Part shown: positions 53,761 through 64,000 of the stretch, one piece after another
Layout of the letters: each line of letters starts with the position of its first letter
Numbering within the stretch: the first letter of the stretch is position 1
Assembly: GCA_963921935.1 (NCBI GenBank)
Contig: OY998179.1
Coordinates: 48,156,222-48,220,221 of the forward strand
DNA from: Galeruca laticollis
Lineage: Eukaryota > Arthropoda > Insecta > Coleoptera > Chrysomelidae
Reading direction: 5' to 3'
DNA length: 64,000 bases
Position numbers and translations under genes: made by a program
Notes under the pieces: generated by a model
Databases searched by the model: none
Told to the model about the DNA's origin: nothing
What the model saw: the letters and a program-made list of their open reading frames with translations, nothing else

Positions 53761-55299
53761 GAGGCAAACTCAACCTCTCAGTGCTCGTTATAGATATGCG
53801 GGATGTCTCCCGTAGTACAACCTGTGCTTGCCAGTCGACTAGCTTCAAGTCAAAGAAGGGGTGGATTCTTCAAAACTGAAATGTTTACTAAAAGGGCGCC
53901 AGAGAAGTTTTGGCAAGCACCAAAGACTTCTTAAGGTAGCCCACAACTCCTCAGTGGGTTAACAGCACTAATCAAACACTCTAATTTAGGAAAGTTAATA
54001 TTAAAAATTAAAGTCAGCAAATATCCCCTGATTGATGTTTAATATTTTCTTGGACCTTATGTCTCTTTTCAAAATATGAGATACAAGTTTACAACAAAAA
54101 AAATAATGAAATTAATACCTGAGCTCAGCTGAGGGCTGTAGCTTCAGTATGTAGGTAGGCTGAAGGCCGAAATCTACATAAAAACTTAATTTGTACGCTA
54201 AATTATAAGCTACAAGCAAAAAAACTCCAAAATACAATTTGTAAATCAAACAAGCAGGCTCTACGATACCTGAGTAGAGCTGAAGGCTACTAACTCTGGG
54301 TGCAGAAGAGCTGAGGACCCCAATCTACACAGATGTCTCAAATTACAGTTCAATTACAGGAAACGAACAAATGGTTCATGCACAATTCTTCAAATTCGGC
54401 TAAACTCTTAACACCAAAACTACAATTGATTCAATAAATGGGTTCACACTACCGTAAACTATTTGAGTTTACATATTTATAAATGCCATTATATATATAT
54501 ATATATATATCACGCTATCAGTGCTACGTCCTTTTATAGTTCCGTTTTACGGCGTCCAGCAGAAATATGTAAAATATATAAGAAAAGATTCGTGTATATT
54601 ACATCAATACTAAACACAACCTACGTAAACGGTTTAAAAACTGACCTTCTAAAAAAATTAATTTTATTGTGATATCAATCCTAGTTCCTTACAACGTACA
54701 GATATACAAACTCCGGATGTATATTTATTTTACATTAGTCTTAGAAAAATGCTACCAATGAGACGTCCGACATTGTTGCCATTATCTACAGTCATGTCAT
54801 CTCTCTTTGTCCAATATTTGCAATTTTTTTAGCCTGTTTTTAAAATAATGAAAATAAATTACTGTTGTTACGTAAGCTACTGAATAAAACACTTTTTATA
54901 AAATATGTTTTGCGTTCGTCAGGACTAATTAGAATATTGCGTAAATTATGAACCAGACGCAGGTGTGTAGTTCTTTGATTTGAATCGGTCACACTATTAG
55001 TATAATAAAGAGCGGTGATTATAAAATCATACATTTTCAAATAATAAGTTAGAATAATTTCGTGTAGTGTCATCAACAAAGATATGAATTTTGAACATTT
55101 ATTGATTATGATTAGTAATCTTATTTTATTTTAGTTTTGAGAAAATCACCAGAGTTGTTTCGTTTTAAACAATTTGTTGTAATCCACTGTTTAAAACATG
55201 TTTTAAACATTTGCTTAGATTCAAAACAGTTTCTGTTTAAAGCAGGTTAAAACATGTTTAATACACTTAAATTAAACAAGTGGTTTTTTTATATTCTTT
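53761..55299 (+). other. Intron DNA with a microsatellite and degenerate repeats
   Basis: 53790-53960 has unusually GC-rich sequence of unknown origin. 54110-54175 and 54260-54330 look like a diverged tandem pair, each with a CTGAG...AGCTGAAGGCT motif. 54490-54510 is an (AT)n run. 55145-55290 is rich in GTTTAAA motifs, including the palindrome-like GTTTAAAACATGTTTTAAAC. No supported gene is present; ORFs at 54463-54672 and 54840-55079 carry no motif. Confidence 0.5.
54490..54510. repeat. (AT)n microsatellite
   Basis: An uninterrupted run of about ten AT dinucleotides. Confidence 0.9.
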
Positions 55300-55408
55300 A
55301 TTCATCATAGACTAACTCGCGTCCGTGGCAGAAAGCCACACGTTCACCCTGGGTAATGCTAAATGAGTTACTATACATGGATTCACATACTTCAAAAACC
55401 TCGGAGAA

Positions 55409-55999
55409 ATGATCCGAATTTGCCAAATAAACGCCGAAGGACTTAGCAGAGCCAAGAGTGAGTACATTTCAAAGCTCTTGCTAGACCGAAACATTGACAT
55501 GGCCATTATCCAAGAAACCCACATCGAGAATGCAGACCAACAGCGCCAAAGAGGCAAAATTTTGGGATTCGACCTACTGGGAGCCACCTATCATCGGTCC
55601 TATGGAAATGCGACCTATGTCCGAAAAGACATTGAAAACGCTATACTACTAAATTCCAGCATAAATTCAAACGTTCACCAAGTAATAACAAAAATAGCGG
55701 ACATTACGGTCACAAACATCTACAAACCACCACAAGCACCCTGGCCTGATAACGTTCTAGACACTTACCCACACCCTGCAATATACGCAGGCGATTTTAA
55801 CAGTCACCACACTGAATGGAAATACCGCACCACAAATGAGAACGGCGAGCGCCTTGCCAACTGGGCAGACTCACACGATCTCCACCTAATATTTGATGCT
55901 AAAGAACGAAATACTTTCAGATCAGCTGCGTGGAACACTGAAACCAACCCAGACAATTGCTTTGCCTCAGAGAATGCTCTAAAACGCCCGATGGAATGA
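55409..55999 (+). pseudogene. LINE AP endonuclease, truncated
   Basis: ATG 55409 opens MIRICQINAEGLSRAKSEYI. Motifs are MAIIQETHIENADQQRQRG, ATYVRKDIENAILLNSSI, VTNIYKPPQAPWP, PAIYAGDFNSHHTEWKYR and NTETNPDNCFAS. The catalytic N, E and GDFNSHH are present. The SDH block, normally ~40 residues after NPD.CF, is missing: the sequence jumps to an RWNEVAVQLDKVVRWIPP-type segment in another frame at about 55985, so roughly 60 codons have been deleted. Without SDH it should be inactive. Confidence 0.85.
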
Positions 56000-56042
56000 A
56001 GTTGCTGTTCAGCTGGATAAAGTCGTTAGATGGATCCCTCCA

Positions 56043-58220
56043 GTGAGCAGCAACTATAATAGATTCGTAAAAGCCGTGATAACAACTGCGAAAAAGTATA
56101 TACCTCGAGGATTCCGCAGAGAATATATACCGGGCTGGAACGCTGAGACGGAGCAGCTTTACCAGGAATTCCAGAACAATGGAGACTCTGAAATAGCCGA
56201 CGAACTCCTCAACCGCCTGGACACAGAACGCCTTAATAAATGGAAAGAAACAACATGCAGCATGGACTTTAAGAGATCTAGCAGAAAAGCTTGGAGCCTT
56301 TTGAAGAAGCTGGGTAGCTCTAATCCACCAACCCGCGAACCACCGGAAATATCAGCTGACCAAATCGCTACAAGAGTCATAACACTCTCTAAGGCCCCAA
56401 GTATAAGACAACAAAATACACATATTAAGAAACAACTGACACTCCTCCGCCATACGACAACACCCCACCCAGAATTCTCCAAACCATTCTCTGCAGAAGA
56501 GGTAGATAAGGCACTTGTAGACACCAAATCTGGCAAAGCTCCGGGATTCGACGGAATTCACCCCGAATTCCTCAAGAACTGTTGAAAACACACTCGAATG
56601 TGGCTGAGTAAATTCTACTCTGACATTTTACTGACAAGTTATATGCCAATGGAGCTTAATAAATCAAAAATAATTGCGATTCTAAAACCAAACAAACCCA
56701 AGAACCTACCTGAAAGCTTTCGCCCAATAGCCTTGTTAAGCTCATGCTATAAGCTCCTAGAAAGGATGTTATTAAACCGACTGAGTCCTCTGATAATGGA
56801 GCATATTCCTGTTGAACAGGCTGGGTTTAGGCCCCACCGTAGCTGTGTCGACCAGGTGCTCAGCTTAACAACACACATCGAAGCAGGGTTTCAAAAACAG
56901 CTGAAGACAACTGTAGTGTATGTCGACCTGACAGCAGCATACGACACGGTCTGGAGAGAGGGGCTCCTCTACAAGTTTCTTAACGTGATACCATGCAGCC
57001 GAACAGCATCTCTACTGAACAACATGCTCTGCGATAGACCCTTCCAAATAATAACAGGAGGAAGCAGAAGCGAGATGAGACATCTCAATAATGGGCTGCC
57101 CCAGGGCTCTGTACTTGCACCTGTCCTGTTTAATCTATACATTTCCGACACCCCACAGACATCGTCAAGAAAGTTCGGATATGCCGATGACCTGGTCCTT
57201 GTATCCCAAAGTAAAACCATCGAAGAAGCTAGTAACGTACTGTCAGAAGACCTGAACATGCAGGGAAAATACTTCGCCGACTGGAGGCTAATTCCAAATA
57301 TGAACAAGATTGAAGCTATGTGCTTCCACCTAAACAAAAAACAAGCACGAGTGGAGCCCCAAGTGTATTTCAATAATAATCTACTACGCTATAATCCTTG
57401 CCCAAAATATCTAGGGGTAACAATGGATCGAACACTTTCATACAAAACACATTTAAAGAACACCGCAGCTAAAATGAATAGCAGAAACAACATAATCCGC
57501 AAACTCTGCGGCACTACTTGGGGCGCGAACGCATCCACTCTTAGAACCTCAGCGCTCAGCCTTGTCTACTCAGTAGCTGAGTACCGCGCCCCAGTCTGGA
57601 TAAACAGCTGCCACGTAAAGAACATCGATACCAAACTCAACGAGACAATGAGACTAATTGGTGGCTGTCTAAAAAGCACACATCTGCCCTGGCTCCCTGT
57701 TCTAAGCCACATTGCACCTCCCTCCATCTGCAGACAAGAGAGCCTAGTTAGGGAATATAATAAAATAATAACAAATCCCCTACTTCCAATACATAGTGAC
57801 CTTCCCGAAGCCGGCCTGCAGAGATTGAAGTCTAGATCTCCCCCAATATTGCTAGCAGAAAAACTTGTGAGAGATAATTTCAATTTGACCAATAAATGCA
57901 GAGAATACTGGGAAGCCTCGAAACCAGTCCAGGCTGTACATATAACTGATCCTGCAGTGTCCTTACCAGGTATGGAGCTGCCTCGCCACGAGTGGAAGAC
58001 ACTTAACAGGATAAGAACGTCTCACGGTATCTGCCGTGACTCATTCTATAAGTGGGGACTCACCGAAACACCAACCTGTGACTGCGGAAAGCCTCGCCAG
58101 ACTGTCCACCATATTACAATGGAGTGCCCCCTTACTGCATACGGAGGAGAAATGAGCGACTTCTATAAGGCCACTAACTCTGTGCTGGACTGGATCAATG
58201 GTCTAGATTTTAAAATTTAA
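56043..58220 (+). pseudogene. LINE reverse transcriptase, one in-frame stop
   Basis: A single reading frame of about 725 codons is broken only by TGA at 56583-56585. Before the stop are YNRFVKAVITTAKKYIPRGF and the RT-0 block KSGKAPGFDGIHPEFLKNC. After it, numbering from Met 56598, come ESFRPIALLSSCYKLLERML, EQAGFRPHRSCVDQVLSL, TVVYVDLTAAYDTVWREGLL (first Asp, residue 110), NNGLPQGSVLAPVLFNLYIS and FGYADDLVLVSQ (YADD 195-198). The post-RT region has PCPKYLGVTMDRTLSYKTHL and TWGANASTLRTSALSLVYSV. The C-terminal zinc motif is PTCDCGKPRQTVHHITMECP. It primes cDNA synthesis at the nicked target. The catalytic residues are intact, so the decay is recent. Confidence 0.9.
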
Positions 58221-58344
58221 CTTCAAATCGTGCTATATTTATGTTTATATTTTATTTCTACTTTTAGATATACACTTATATGTTTTTTATGACGTAATGT
58301 GAATGTGTACAATTTTAACTAATTATAACTAAATCCATGTAACA

Positions 58345-58570
58345 TAATAATTATAATAGAAGAGAAAGAAGAAACTCTGACGGAGACATAAGAAGGACGA
58401 ATAATATAAGACGTGACACAAGAACTAACAGGACGAACAGCCTAGAAAGAAACACAACTAATCGTAACACAAACTTTAATCGAACTAATACAAATAACAA
58501 TAATCATAATAATGATAATGTTGTGGTTCCCGTGTCATCTTCTGGTACGGAACAACAGTTTTTCCACTAG
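58345..58570 (+). pseudogene. Gypsy gag, C-terminal remnant
   Basis: An open frame ending at TAG 58568-58570. It encodes Arg/Asn-rich low-complexity sequence (RRERRNSDGDIRRTNNIRRD, then NRTNTNNNNHNNDNVVVPV) and ends SSSGTEQQFFH. There is no zinc knuckle in the surviving part. The pol frame, -1 relative to gag, is already open from about 58519, giving a ~50-base overlap of the kind used for -1 frameshifting in Gypsy elements. The bases just before the stop are GTTTTTCC. Confidence 0.65.
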
Positions 58571-60525
58571 AGGGTGAATATGGTAAGTTAAGTTGGTGCA
58601 GCTATGTTCACCCACGCGAATTTCTAAAGGTACAGGACCAGCTAGAACAAAACAATGAAACATTAATTTATATATACGGAACGATAGAAGGCACTAGCAT
58701 AAAAATATTAATCGATACCGGGTCAGAAATATCTTTAATAAATAATAAATTTGTAAATGATTTGACAATATCAAAAGAAAATTTCGTCAAGGTGCCAAAA
58801 ATAAATTTAATCGGCATAAATCAAAGAAAACTAACAATTTCAAATACTACGATAACTGTAGCATTAAGATTAAAGGAACGAGAAACTATGGTACAACTGT
58901 TAGTAGTGGAAAATATGGAATGCGAACTATTGTTAGGATCGGATATCTTATATGAAAACAAAGCAATTATTAATTATGAAGAAATGTACATAATCTTTAA
59001 TAAAGAGAAAGTTGCTTTTAATTATGAAGAGAAAAATGATAATTCGAGGAAGAATGAAGAGTTAGTAGAAGAAGTAGATAAACGTATTAATTATAATAAG
59101 AAATTTGAAGATGATATGGAGAAGAGATATGATTATAGGCAGGAAGGAAAAATGAGTGGAGATATGATGTTGGATGGCAATGGAGAAATAAATAATAATA
59201 ATAATATGCCGGAATGGAAATTGGATATAGATGGGAAAATAGAATGGAAAAATGAAGTAAAAGGAATACTGAGAGATCATAGGAATTTAATTAATGAGGA
59301 ATCTCGAATTGCAAGAAATTATGTACATAAAATTGAAATGAAAGAAAATCAACAATTCCAACAGCGAAGTTATCCGATACCCTACAAATATCAAGAAGAT
59401 GTAAAGAAAACTGTAAATAAATTATTAGAAGATAGAATTATAGAACATAGTACCACCTCGTATATCAATCCAGTTGTTATAGTAAAGAAGAAGGATGGAG
59501 ATTTAAGGATTTGCCTTGATGCACGAAATTTAAATAAATGTACAATGCCCGAGTATGAATCGCCTTTAACTATCGAATCGATATTAGGAAAGATAAGTAA
59601 AGTTAAAGTTTTTTCTAAGCTAGATTTGAAGCACAGCTTCTGGCTGATACCACTACATCCGGAAAGCAGGAAGTATGTAGGATTCAAGATTAATGGGGAA
59701 GTATATCAATTCCGAGTAACGCCATTTGGCATACAAAGCGCTACATCAGCACTATTAAAAGCGCTCAATAAAATTCTAAACAAATATGACCAATTTACAA
59801 TACACTATGTGGACGACATACTTATTTTTTCAAACAGTATAGAAGAACATTTAGAACACCTCAGAACAATCATAGCGGAACTTGACGAAAACGGACTAAA
59901 ACTGAACATACAAAAATGCCAATTTTTAAAGAAAGAAGTAATATATTTGGGTTACAAAATCACAGAGACAGGAATCGAGATGGATCCAGAGAGAGTAAGA
60001 ACCATTAGAGAGTACATAAGACCGAAAAATTTGAAAACTCTACGAGGCTTCCTTGGGATGCTAAACTATTTCAAACGGATGCTGGGAAATCTAACCGATT
60101 TAGAATTACCTTTAATGGAATTACTGAGAAAGGGAGTGAAATGGAGTTGGACCAGTAAACAGGAAGATGCTTTCAATGAAATCAAGAATCAGTTCATCAG
60201 AAACATAAAATTATATCATCCGAACTATGAGAAAACTTTCATTTTAAGGACAGATGCATCTAAAAACAGACTAGCTGGAGTTTTAATGCAAGAATATGAT
60301 GACATGTACGTACCCATATCATTTGTCTCTAGGATAACAAAAAGAGCAGAGAAAAACTATGGAGTAAGTGAATTAGAACTTGCTAGCATCATATTCTGTG
60401 TAAATAAACTCAGATACTTTTTATTGGGAGGAAAATTCATAATTGAAACTGATAATCAGGCTACTAACCAACAAGATGAACAATGCCAGAATACATCGAT
60501 GGGCATTACTCCTACAGGAATATGA
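58519..60525 (+). pseudogene. Gypsy pol: protease, RT, start of RNase H
   Basis: The frame is open from about 58519 with no ATG until 58762, consistent with a gag-pol fusion. The protease has ILIDTGSEISLINNKF (active Asp near 58714) and ECELLLGSDILYE. A Lys/Glu-rich linker follows (59030-59230). RT: NPVVIVKKKDGDLRICLDAR, VFSKLDLKHSFWLIPLHPES, RVTPFGIQSATSALLKALN and TIHYVDDILIFSNSIEEH (YVDD intact at about 59810). RNase H: FILRTDASKNRLAGVLMQEY and YGVSELELASIIFCVNKLRY with FIIETDNQA. The frame then shifts at about 60460, where ~10-15 codons are missing relative to the family. Confidence 0.88.
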
Positions 60526-61285
60526 CTTCGTGATTAAATATATTCCAGGGATTCAAAATGTAGTACCAGACTCGATCAGTAGAATGGATGGAGAGAAAAG
60601 AAAAGATGCAAACGAAGCTAGAGTGGGAATTAATATCATGAAACAAAGTAGTGGTATGTTCTCGCTAGAACAAATAAAACAGGAACAACTATTATTAGAT
60701 GAGAAATACAAAAGAAGATGCTCTGAAAAGGATGGAGTAATATATAAATTAGTACATGACAAGGAATTATATGTGATATCTGAAAATTTAATAAAATTAA
60801 TTGTAAAAAGAATACATTTAGATTTTAATCATTTAGGAATTAGGAAAACTCACATGATATTTCGGGAGAATTATATATCGAAAAATGACATTACTATCAT
60901 AAAGGATATTATTAAACAGTGCGAACTATGTCAACTATCCATGGAAAAGAACATTCATTATGAAAATGTACCGAAATCCATCATAGCAGAAAATCCATTA
61001 GATATAATAGCGATAGACTTCATATCAAACCTTATACCAAGTTATAATGGTAACAAACACATTATGGTAATCGTAGACATTTTTTCTAAATTTATTAGCA
61101 CATATCCATGCAGTAAAACAAATAAAAATTCCATTAAAGAATCGCTAGGAAACTACTTCGAGAAATATGGGAAACCAAAGAAATGCATAATGGACAATGC
61201 AACATACTTCAGGAACAAAAAAAATAGAAAAATGGTTGAAAGACCTGGAAATACAACAAGTTTTCACAAGTATAAGACATCCTAG
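60443..61285 (+). pseudogene. Gypsy pol: end of RNase H and integrase
   Basis: It resumes with NKMNNARIHRWALLLQEYDF and VIKYIPGIQNVVPDSISRM, the end of RNase H/connection. Integrase zinc-binding: RIHLDFNHLGIRKTHMIF and DIIKQCELCQL (HHCC). Core: IIAENPLDIIAIDFISNLIP (first Asp) and KCIMDNATYF (second Asp). A frameshift in an A8 run at about 61217 ends the frame; the third residue of the triad is in the next ORF. Confidence 0.86.
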
Positions 61286-61799
61286 TAGTAATCCTGCAGA
61301 ACGAGGAATCAAGGAAGTGATCAAGCATCTGAGGATACTTACATACTACGAAAACCGTATGTGGGAAGAACGATTAAAGGAGACCACAGATTTTATAAAC
61401 AATATACCAAATATCGTTACGGAAATAGCGCCTATTTCTTTATTCACAGGAATAGAACCAGACAGACCATGGTCCAGTAAAATTGACTACAACAAACTGA
61501 TTAAAGTAGCCAGAGAAAGACAATCAAGACAAGCTGACAAATACATTAAACGGAAACTAGCTAGACTTAGAAATAGGAAAACATTTAAAAAGGGTGACTT
61601 GGTAATAATAAAAGCATTAAGAGTACCTAATCATAAAAAAGGAATATGTTCTAAGTTACAGTTACCTTATGAAGGTCCTTATTTAGTAGAAACCAGTCAT
61701 GGTATAAATAGCTATAAGTTGATACATCCTGACACTCATCGAGAACGTGGAATTTTTCATATAAACCAGCTGCATCAATTTAACGCCAATCAGCCATAA
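61197..61799 (+). pseudogene. Gypsy integrase, C-terminal part
   Basis: IEKWLKDLEIQQVFTSIRHP precedes SSNPAERGIKEVIKHLRI, carrying the catalytic Glu of the integrase triad. The chromodomain-less C-terminal tail has FKKGDLVIIKALRVPNHKKG and KLQLPYEGPYLVETSHGINS. It ends HINQLHQFNANQP with TAA at 61797. Normally continuous with the preceding frame. Confidence 0.86.
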
Positions 61800-62125
61800 C
61801 TAAAATTTAAGAAACACTAGAATTAGAAAATATTTAAGTAATCAAGTATGAATTAATTTAATCCATCAATCTTAATAAGAGTTAGGAATAGTGTAATAAG
61901 AAATTTATTGATAAACTAAGTATAAGTTAATTGCGACGATTTAATAACTTCTTCATGAAATTGACATAGGATTAAATTGGGAATTAATTAAACAAGTAAT
62001 ATATATGATAATGAAATTATGAGAAGAAAATCAAGGTAAACTTCTATAGAACATTCTTGTCAAATCAAGAATAATTCCATATAATTTTAGGGAATGTTAA
62101 AGTGAAATTATTATAGATAGTTAAG
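61800..62125 (+). other. AT-rich junction, possible LTR remnant and LINE 5' UTR
   Basis: No ORF is present. The left part may be the Gypsy 3' untranslated region or LTR; no matching 5' LTR exists in the window to test this. The right part is probably the 5' UTR of the LINE whose ORF1 starts at 62126. Confidence 0.4.
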
Positions 62126-63007
62126 ATGGCCGACTTGTGTGGTAGCTGTGCAAGCTCCTGCAAAAATTCGTATGCTATTAATTGCATAAAATGCCAGAAA
62201 TGGTATCATACAAAGTGCGAAAAGGTACCAACCGCATTATTCAACCATTTTGCAAGTGAAATGAAAAATCCGAAAGGTGAAAGATACAATTGTGAATCTT
62301 GTAAAAAGAATGAGGTTATGACCACAGTACAAAATGTAAACAAAATCCCTTCAAAACCTCCAAAAATAAACTCAAATGATACTAATAGCAAACAGGAATA
62401 TACCCTGAATGATATAATGGAAAAATTAATGGATATGGATAACAAATATACCGATCTACTGAACAAATATGAAGAACAAATTAAAGTCAACGAAATTCTG
62501 AAAGCAGAAATCCTGACAATAAAGTCGCAACTAGGAAAGGAACAAAACAAGAATGAACAAAATGAGCTGAGAAACAACATAATTGTCAATGGGGTACCAT
62601 ATGACAAGCGAGAAAACATCGAAGATATCATCAAAAAAATGGGAGAAGCACTGCAAGTTCAAACAGTAAATAAACTGAAATGCTTCAGAATTGGAAAAGG
62701 GCGAAACCACAATGGACAGATGCCTATAAAAGTATGCTTTACCAGTGAAAACGAGAAGGAAGAATTCTTGGAGGCTAGAAAGAAGAAAATGATAAATGCG
62801 AAAGACCTGGGATACGATGAAGAAAACATTATCTACCTAAATCATGATTTAACAAAAGCAAATCAATACCTATTCAAAGAAGTGCTGAAGTACAAGAGAG
62901 AAAATAACTATAGATTTGCATGGATAAGTCGTGGGAAAATTTATATGCGCAAAGATGAACATAGCCCAGTTCAGCCAATCGAAGACACCAGTAATCTAAA
63001 AAACTAG
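62126..63007 (+). CDS. LINE ORF1 with PHD finger and RNA-binding domain, intact
   Basis: ATG 62126 (AAGATGGCC context) to TAG 63005-63007, 293 residues. Residues 5-59 form a C4HC3 PHD-like finger (C5, C8, C20, C23, H28, C31, C56, C59). Residues about 90-150 are a coiled coil (YTLNDIMEKLMDMDNKYTDL, LKAEILTIKSQLGKEQNKNE). Residues about 150-240 are RRM-like (RNNIIVNGVPYDKRENIEDI, KLKCFRIGKGRN, MPIKVCFTSENEKEEFLEAR). A CTD-like region follows, with NIIYLNHDLTKANQYLFKEV and YRFAWISRGKIYMRKDEHSP. This is typical of CR1/Jockey-group ORF1 in insects. It has no stops or shifts, so the copy looks young. ORF2 overlaps its end in the -1 frame. Confidence 0.9.
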   Translation: MADLCGSCASSCKNSYAINCIKCQKWYHTKCEKVPTALFNHFASEMKNPKGERYNCESCKKNEVMTTVQNVNKIPSKPPKINSNDTNSKQEYTLNDIMEKLMDMDNKYTDLLNKYEEQIKVNEILKAEILTIKSQLGKEQNKNEQNELRNNIIVNGVPYDKRENIEDIIKKMGEALQVQTVNKLKCFRIGKGRNHNGQMPIKVCFTSENEKEEFLEARKKKMINAKDLGYDEENIIYLNHDLTKANQYLFKEVLKYKRENNYRFAWISRGKIYMRKDEHSPVQPIEDTSNLKN

Positions 63008-64000
63008 AAAAATCCAATAAATTTAGTAAACCAAAAGCAGAAGCACAACTAAGAATTTTATATATAAATGCACAAAGTCTCAGAAACAAGTTGGAGGAAC
63101 TACAGTGTCTCGTGAAAATGAAATATTATGATATATTAGTAATTGTGGAAACCTGGTTATATAAAAATGAAGTACACCAATTCGGAATTAATGGGTATAC
63201 AGCAGTGCATGCATGTAGAGATACTAGAGCCGGAGGAGTCGCAATATATATTAAAGAACACATCAAGTTCATTGAGATGAACAATGTTGGTGGTGGCAGC
63301 CAATTCAACATGATTGGGATGAATCTACAGGTAAATGGTGTAAAAATTATAGCCTTATACAGACCACCATCATTCAATGTGAAGGAATTCCTGGAAATGT
63401 TGGAAGAAATACTACAGCCTGAGAAAAAAACACTAATAATTGGTGATTTTAACATAAATTTATTAGATAATAATGAGACCACCAGTGACTATAGGAATTG
63501 TGTTATATTGAATGGTTTTGAAATCCGAAACAATATAGGCATAGAATATGCAACCAGAATTACACAACACTCTCATACTATTATCGATCATGTTTTAGCA
63601 ACTAGTAACATAGACTGTAAGGTAAACATTGAATATAGCACAGTTTCGGATCACAATATATTAGAAATAGAATTATATACGAAAAATAAAAATTATAATT
63701 GTAAAGTTCAGAAAACATTTGAGAAACTAGATAACTCAAAATATGAAGACAATTTGAAAGATCTATTGCAAACCTCTATACCGGTTGATACATTCGAAAC
63801 CTTGATCAAACTAATACAAGAAGCTAAAAATAAGGCTACAAAAACAATTAAAATGAAAATTAGGGAAAATAATGATTGGATAACCCCGCAGTTTTTAGAA
63901 TTATTGAAAGGAAGAGATGAATTATACAAACTAACAAAAAAGTTCCCTCAAGATCAACGAATCTTAGGGGACTTCAGAAATGAAAAGAAGAAAGTTGAAA
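62995..64000 (+). CDS. LINE ORF2 (AP endonuclease), partial at window edge
   Basis: The frame is -1 relative to ORF1, open from 62995 (after TAA 62992-62994) to the end of the window without a stop. The first ATG is only at 63121, inside the endonuclease, so the protein is probably made by frameshift or reinitiation. Endonuclease blocks: LRILYINAQSLRNKLEELQC, YDILVIVETWLYKNEVHQFG, DTRAGGVAIYIKEHIKF, VKIIALYRPPSFNVKEF, TLIIGDFNINLLDNNETT and STVSDHNILEIEL. The catalytic N, E, GDFN, D and SDH are all intact. A linker toward RT follows (NDWITPQFLELLKGRDELYK). RT lies beyond 64000. Confidence 0.88.
62998..63007 (+). promoter_or_regulatory. Candidate -1 frameshift site A AAA AAC before TAG
   Basis: In the ORF1 frame the last codons are CTA AAA AAC TAG. 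The heptamer A AAA AAC (62998-63004) fits the X XXY YYZ slippery rule exactly and abuts the ORF1 stop. Slipping back one base gives AAA AAA CTA GAA, which is the ORF2 frame. No downstream pseudoknot has been modelled. The A-rich composition could produce this by chance. Confidence 0.5.

Larger units (their letters stand above)
55300..58345 (+). mobile_element. Well-preserved LINE with endonuclease and RT
   Basis: Plus strand. A partial 5' region, AP endonuclease (55409-55999), RT and C-terminal domain (56043-58220) and a short AT-rich 3' UTR ending near 58345 in TAATAATTATAATA. It is richer in G+C than its surroundings and has only one deletion and one in-frame stop. No RNase H is seen, and ORF1 is absent, so the copy is 5'-truncated. 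The clade is uncertain; it resembles Jockey-group elements with a CDCG-type zinc tail. Confidence 0.85.
58345..61799 (+). mobile_element. Gypsy-type LTR retrotransposon, 5'-truncated
   Basis: The end of gag, protease, RT, RNase H and integrase lie in the Gypsy order. The left side is cut by the junction with the LINE at about 58345, so the 5' LTR and most of gag are missing. No env-like ORF follows integrase. A 3' LTR could not be delimited in 61800-62120. Two frameshifts in pol make the copy inactive. Confidence 0.85.

Noticed and set aside
55145..55290. Regulatory cluster of GTTTAAAC motifs
   Set aside because: The motifs are AT-rich and expected at some frequency here; no promoter or gene follows that they would control.
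61800..62125. A 3' LTR of the Gypsy element
   Set aside because: No matching 5' LTR is in the window and no clear TG...CA ends were found, so it is not annotated as an LTR.

Overview
The window looks like AT-rich insect genomic DNA. The evidence is the one host gene, which matches insect and vertebrate FoxN2/3, plus Jockey-, I- and R1-type LINEs, DD41D mariners and Tc1 elements. A beetle or another insect with a large genome is my guess; nothing in the sequence fixes the order. No bacterial operons, tRNAs, rRNAs or CRISPR arrays were seen.

The only host gene I can support is a FoxN2/FoxN3 (Drosophila CHES-1-like) forkhead transcription factor on the + strand. Three coding exons join with matching splice phases: 3711-3915 (start codon and conserved N-terminal motif), 30324-30745 (most of the forkhead domain) and 49049-49497 (end of the forkhead domain and downstream region). 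Introns of about 26.4 kb and 18.3 kb separate them. Exon 3 ends at a clean donor and the 3' end of the gene lies beyond base 64000. Almost everything else is mobile DNA inside these introns.

Intron before exon 1 (1-3704): an end of a 175-bp-monomer repeat (family A), a Jockey LINE scrap and a Tc1 scrap. Intron 1-2 (3916-30323): a TTAA-flanked DNA transposon (4238-6305); a 6.5-kb element with ~290-bp compound inverted repeats, which carries an IS630/Tc1-like transposase remnant, a perfect-looking 111-bp-arm palindrome and an inverted pair of family A repeats (7264-13765); a DD41D mariner (14445-15895); an antisense LINE (16012-22464) itself hit by a family A repeat and by a second mariner with ~590-bp TIRs; a THAP-domain fragment; a Tc1 split by an R1/LOA-type LINE (23386-27800); and a 5'-truncated LINE (28110-29740). 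Intron 2-3 (30746-49048): a family A repeat split by a foldback transposon with perfect 9-bp target duplications (32549-34557), a THAP exon fragment, an I-type LINE (36820-41930) and a Jockey-type LINE (43905-48030).

Downstream of exon 3: an intact 351-residue tyrosine recombinase gene flanked by 20-bp inverted repeats and a GC-rich palindrome (49636-51252), RTE- and Jockey-like LINE scraps, a nearly intact LINE (55300-58345), a 5'-truncated Gypsy polyprotein (58345-61799), and a young-looking LINE (62126-window end) whose ORF1 ends in a canonical A AAA AAC slippery heptamer, with ORF2 open in the -1 frame.

The best candidates for something new are the inverted-repeat-flanked tyrosine recombinase unit, the foldback element, the hammerhead-like palindrome and the possible programmed frameshift in the last LINE. 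Family assignments rest on motifs I can read by eye; no database search was possible.
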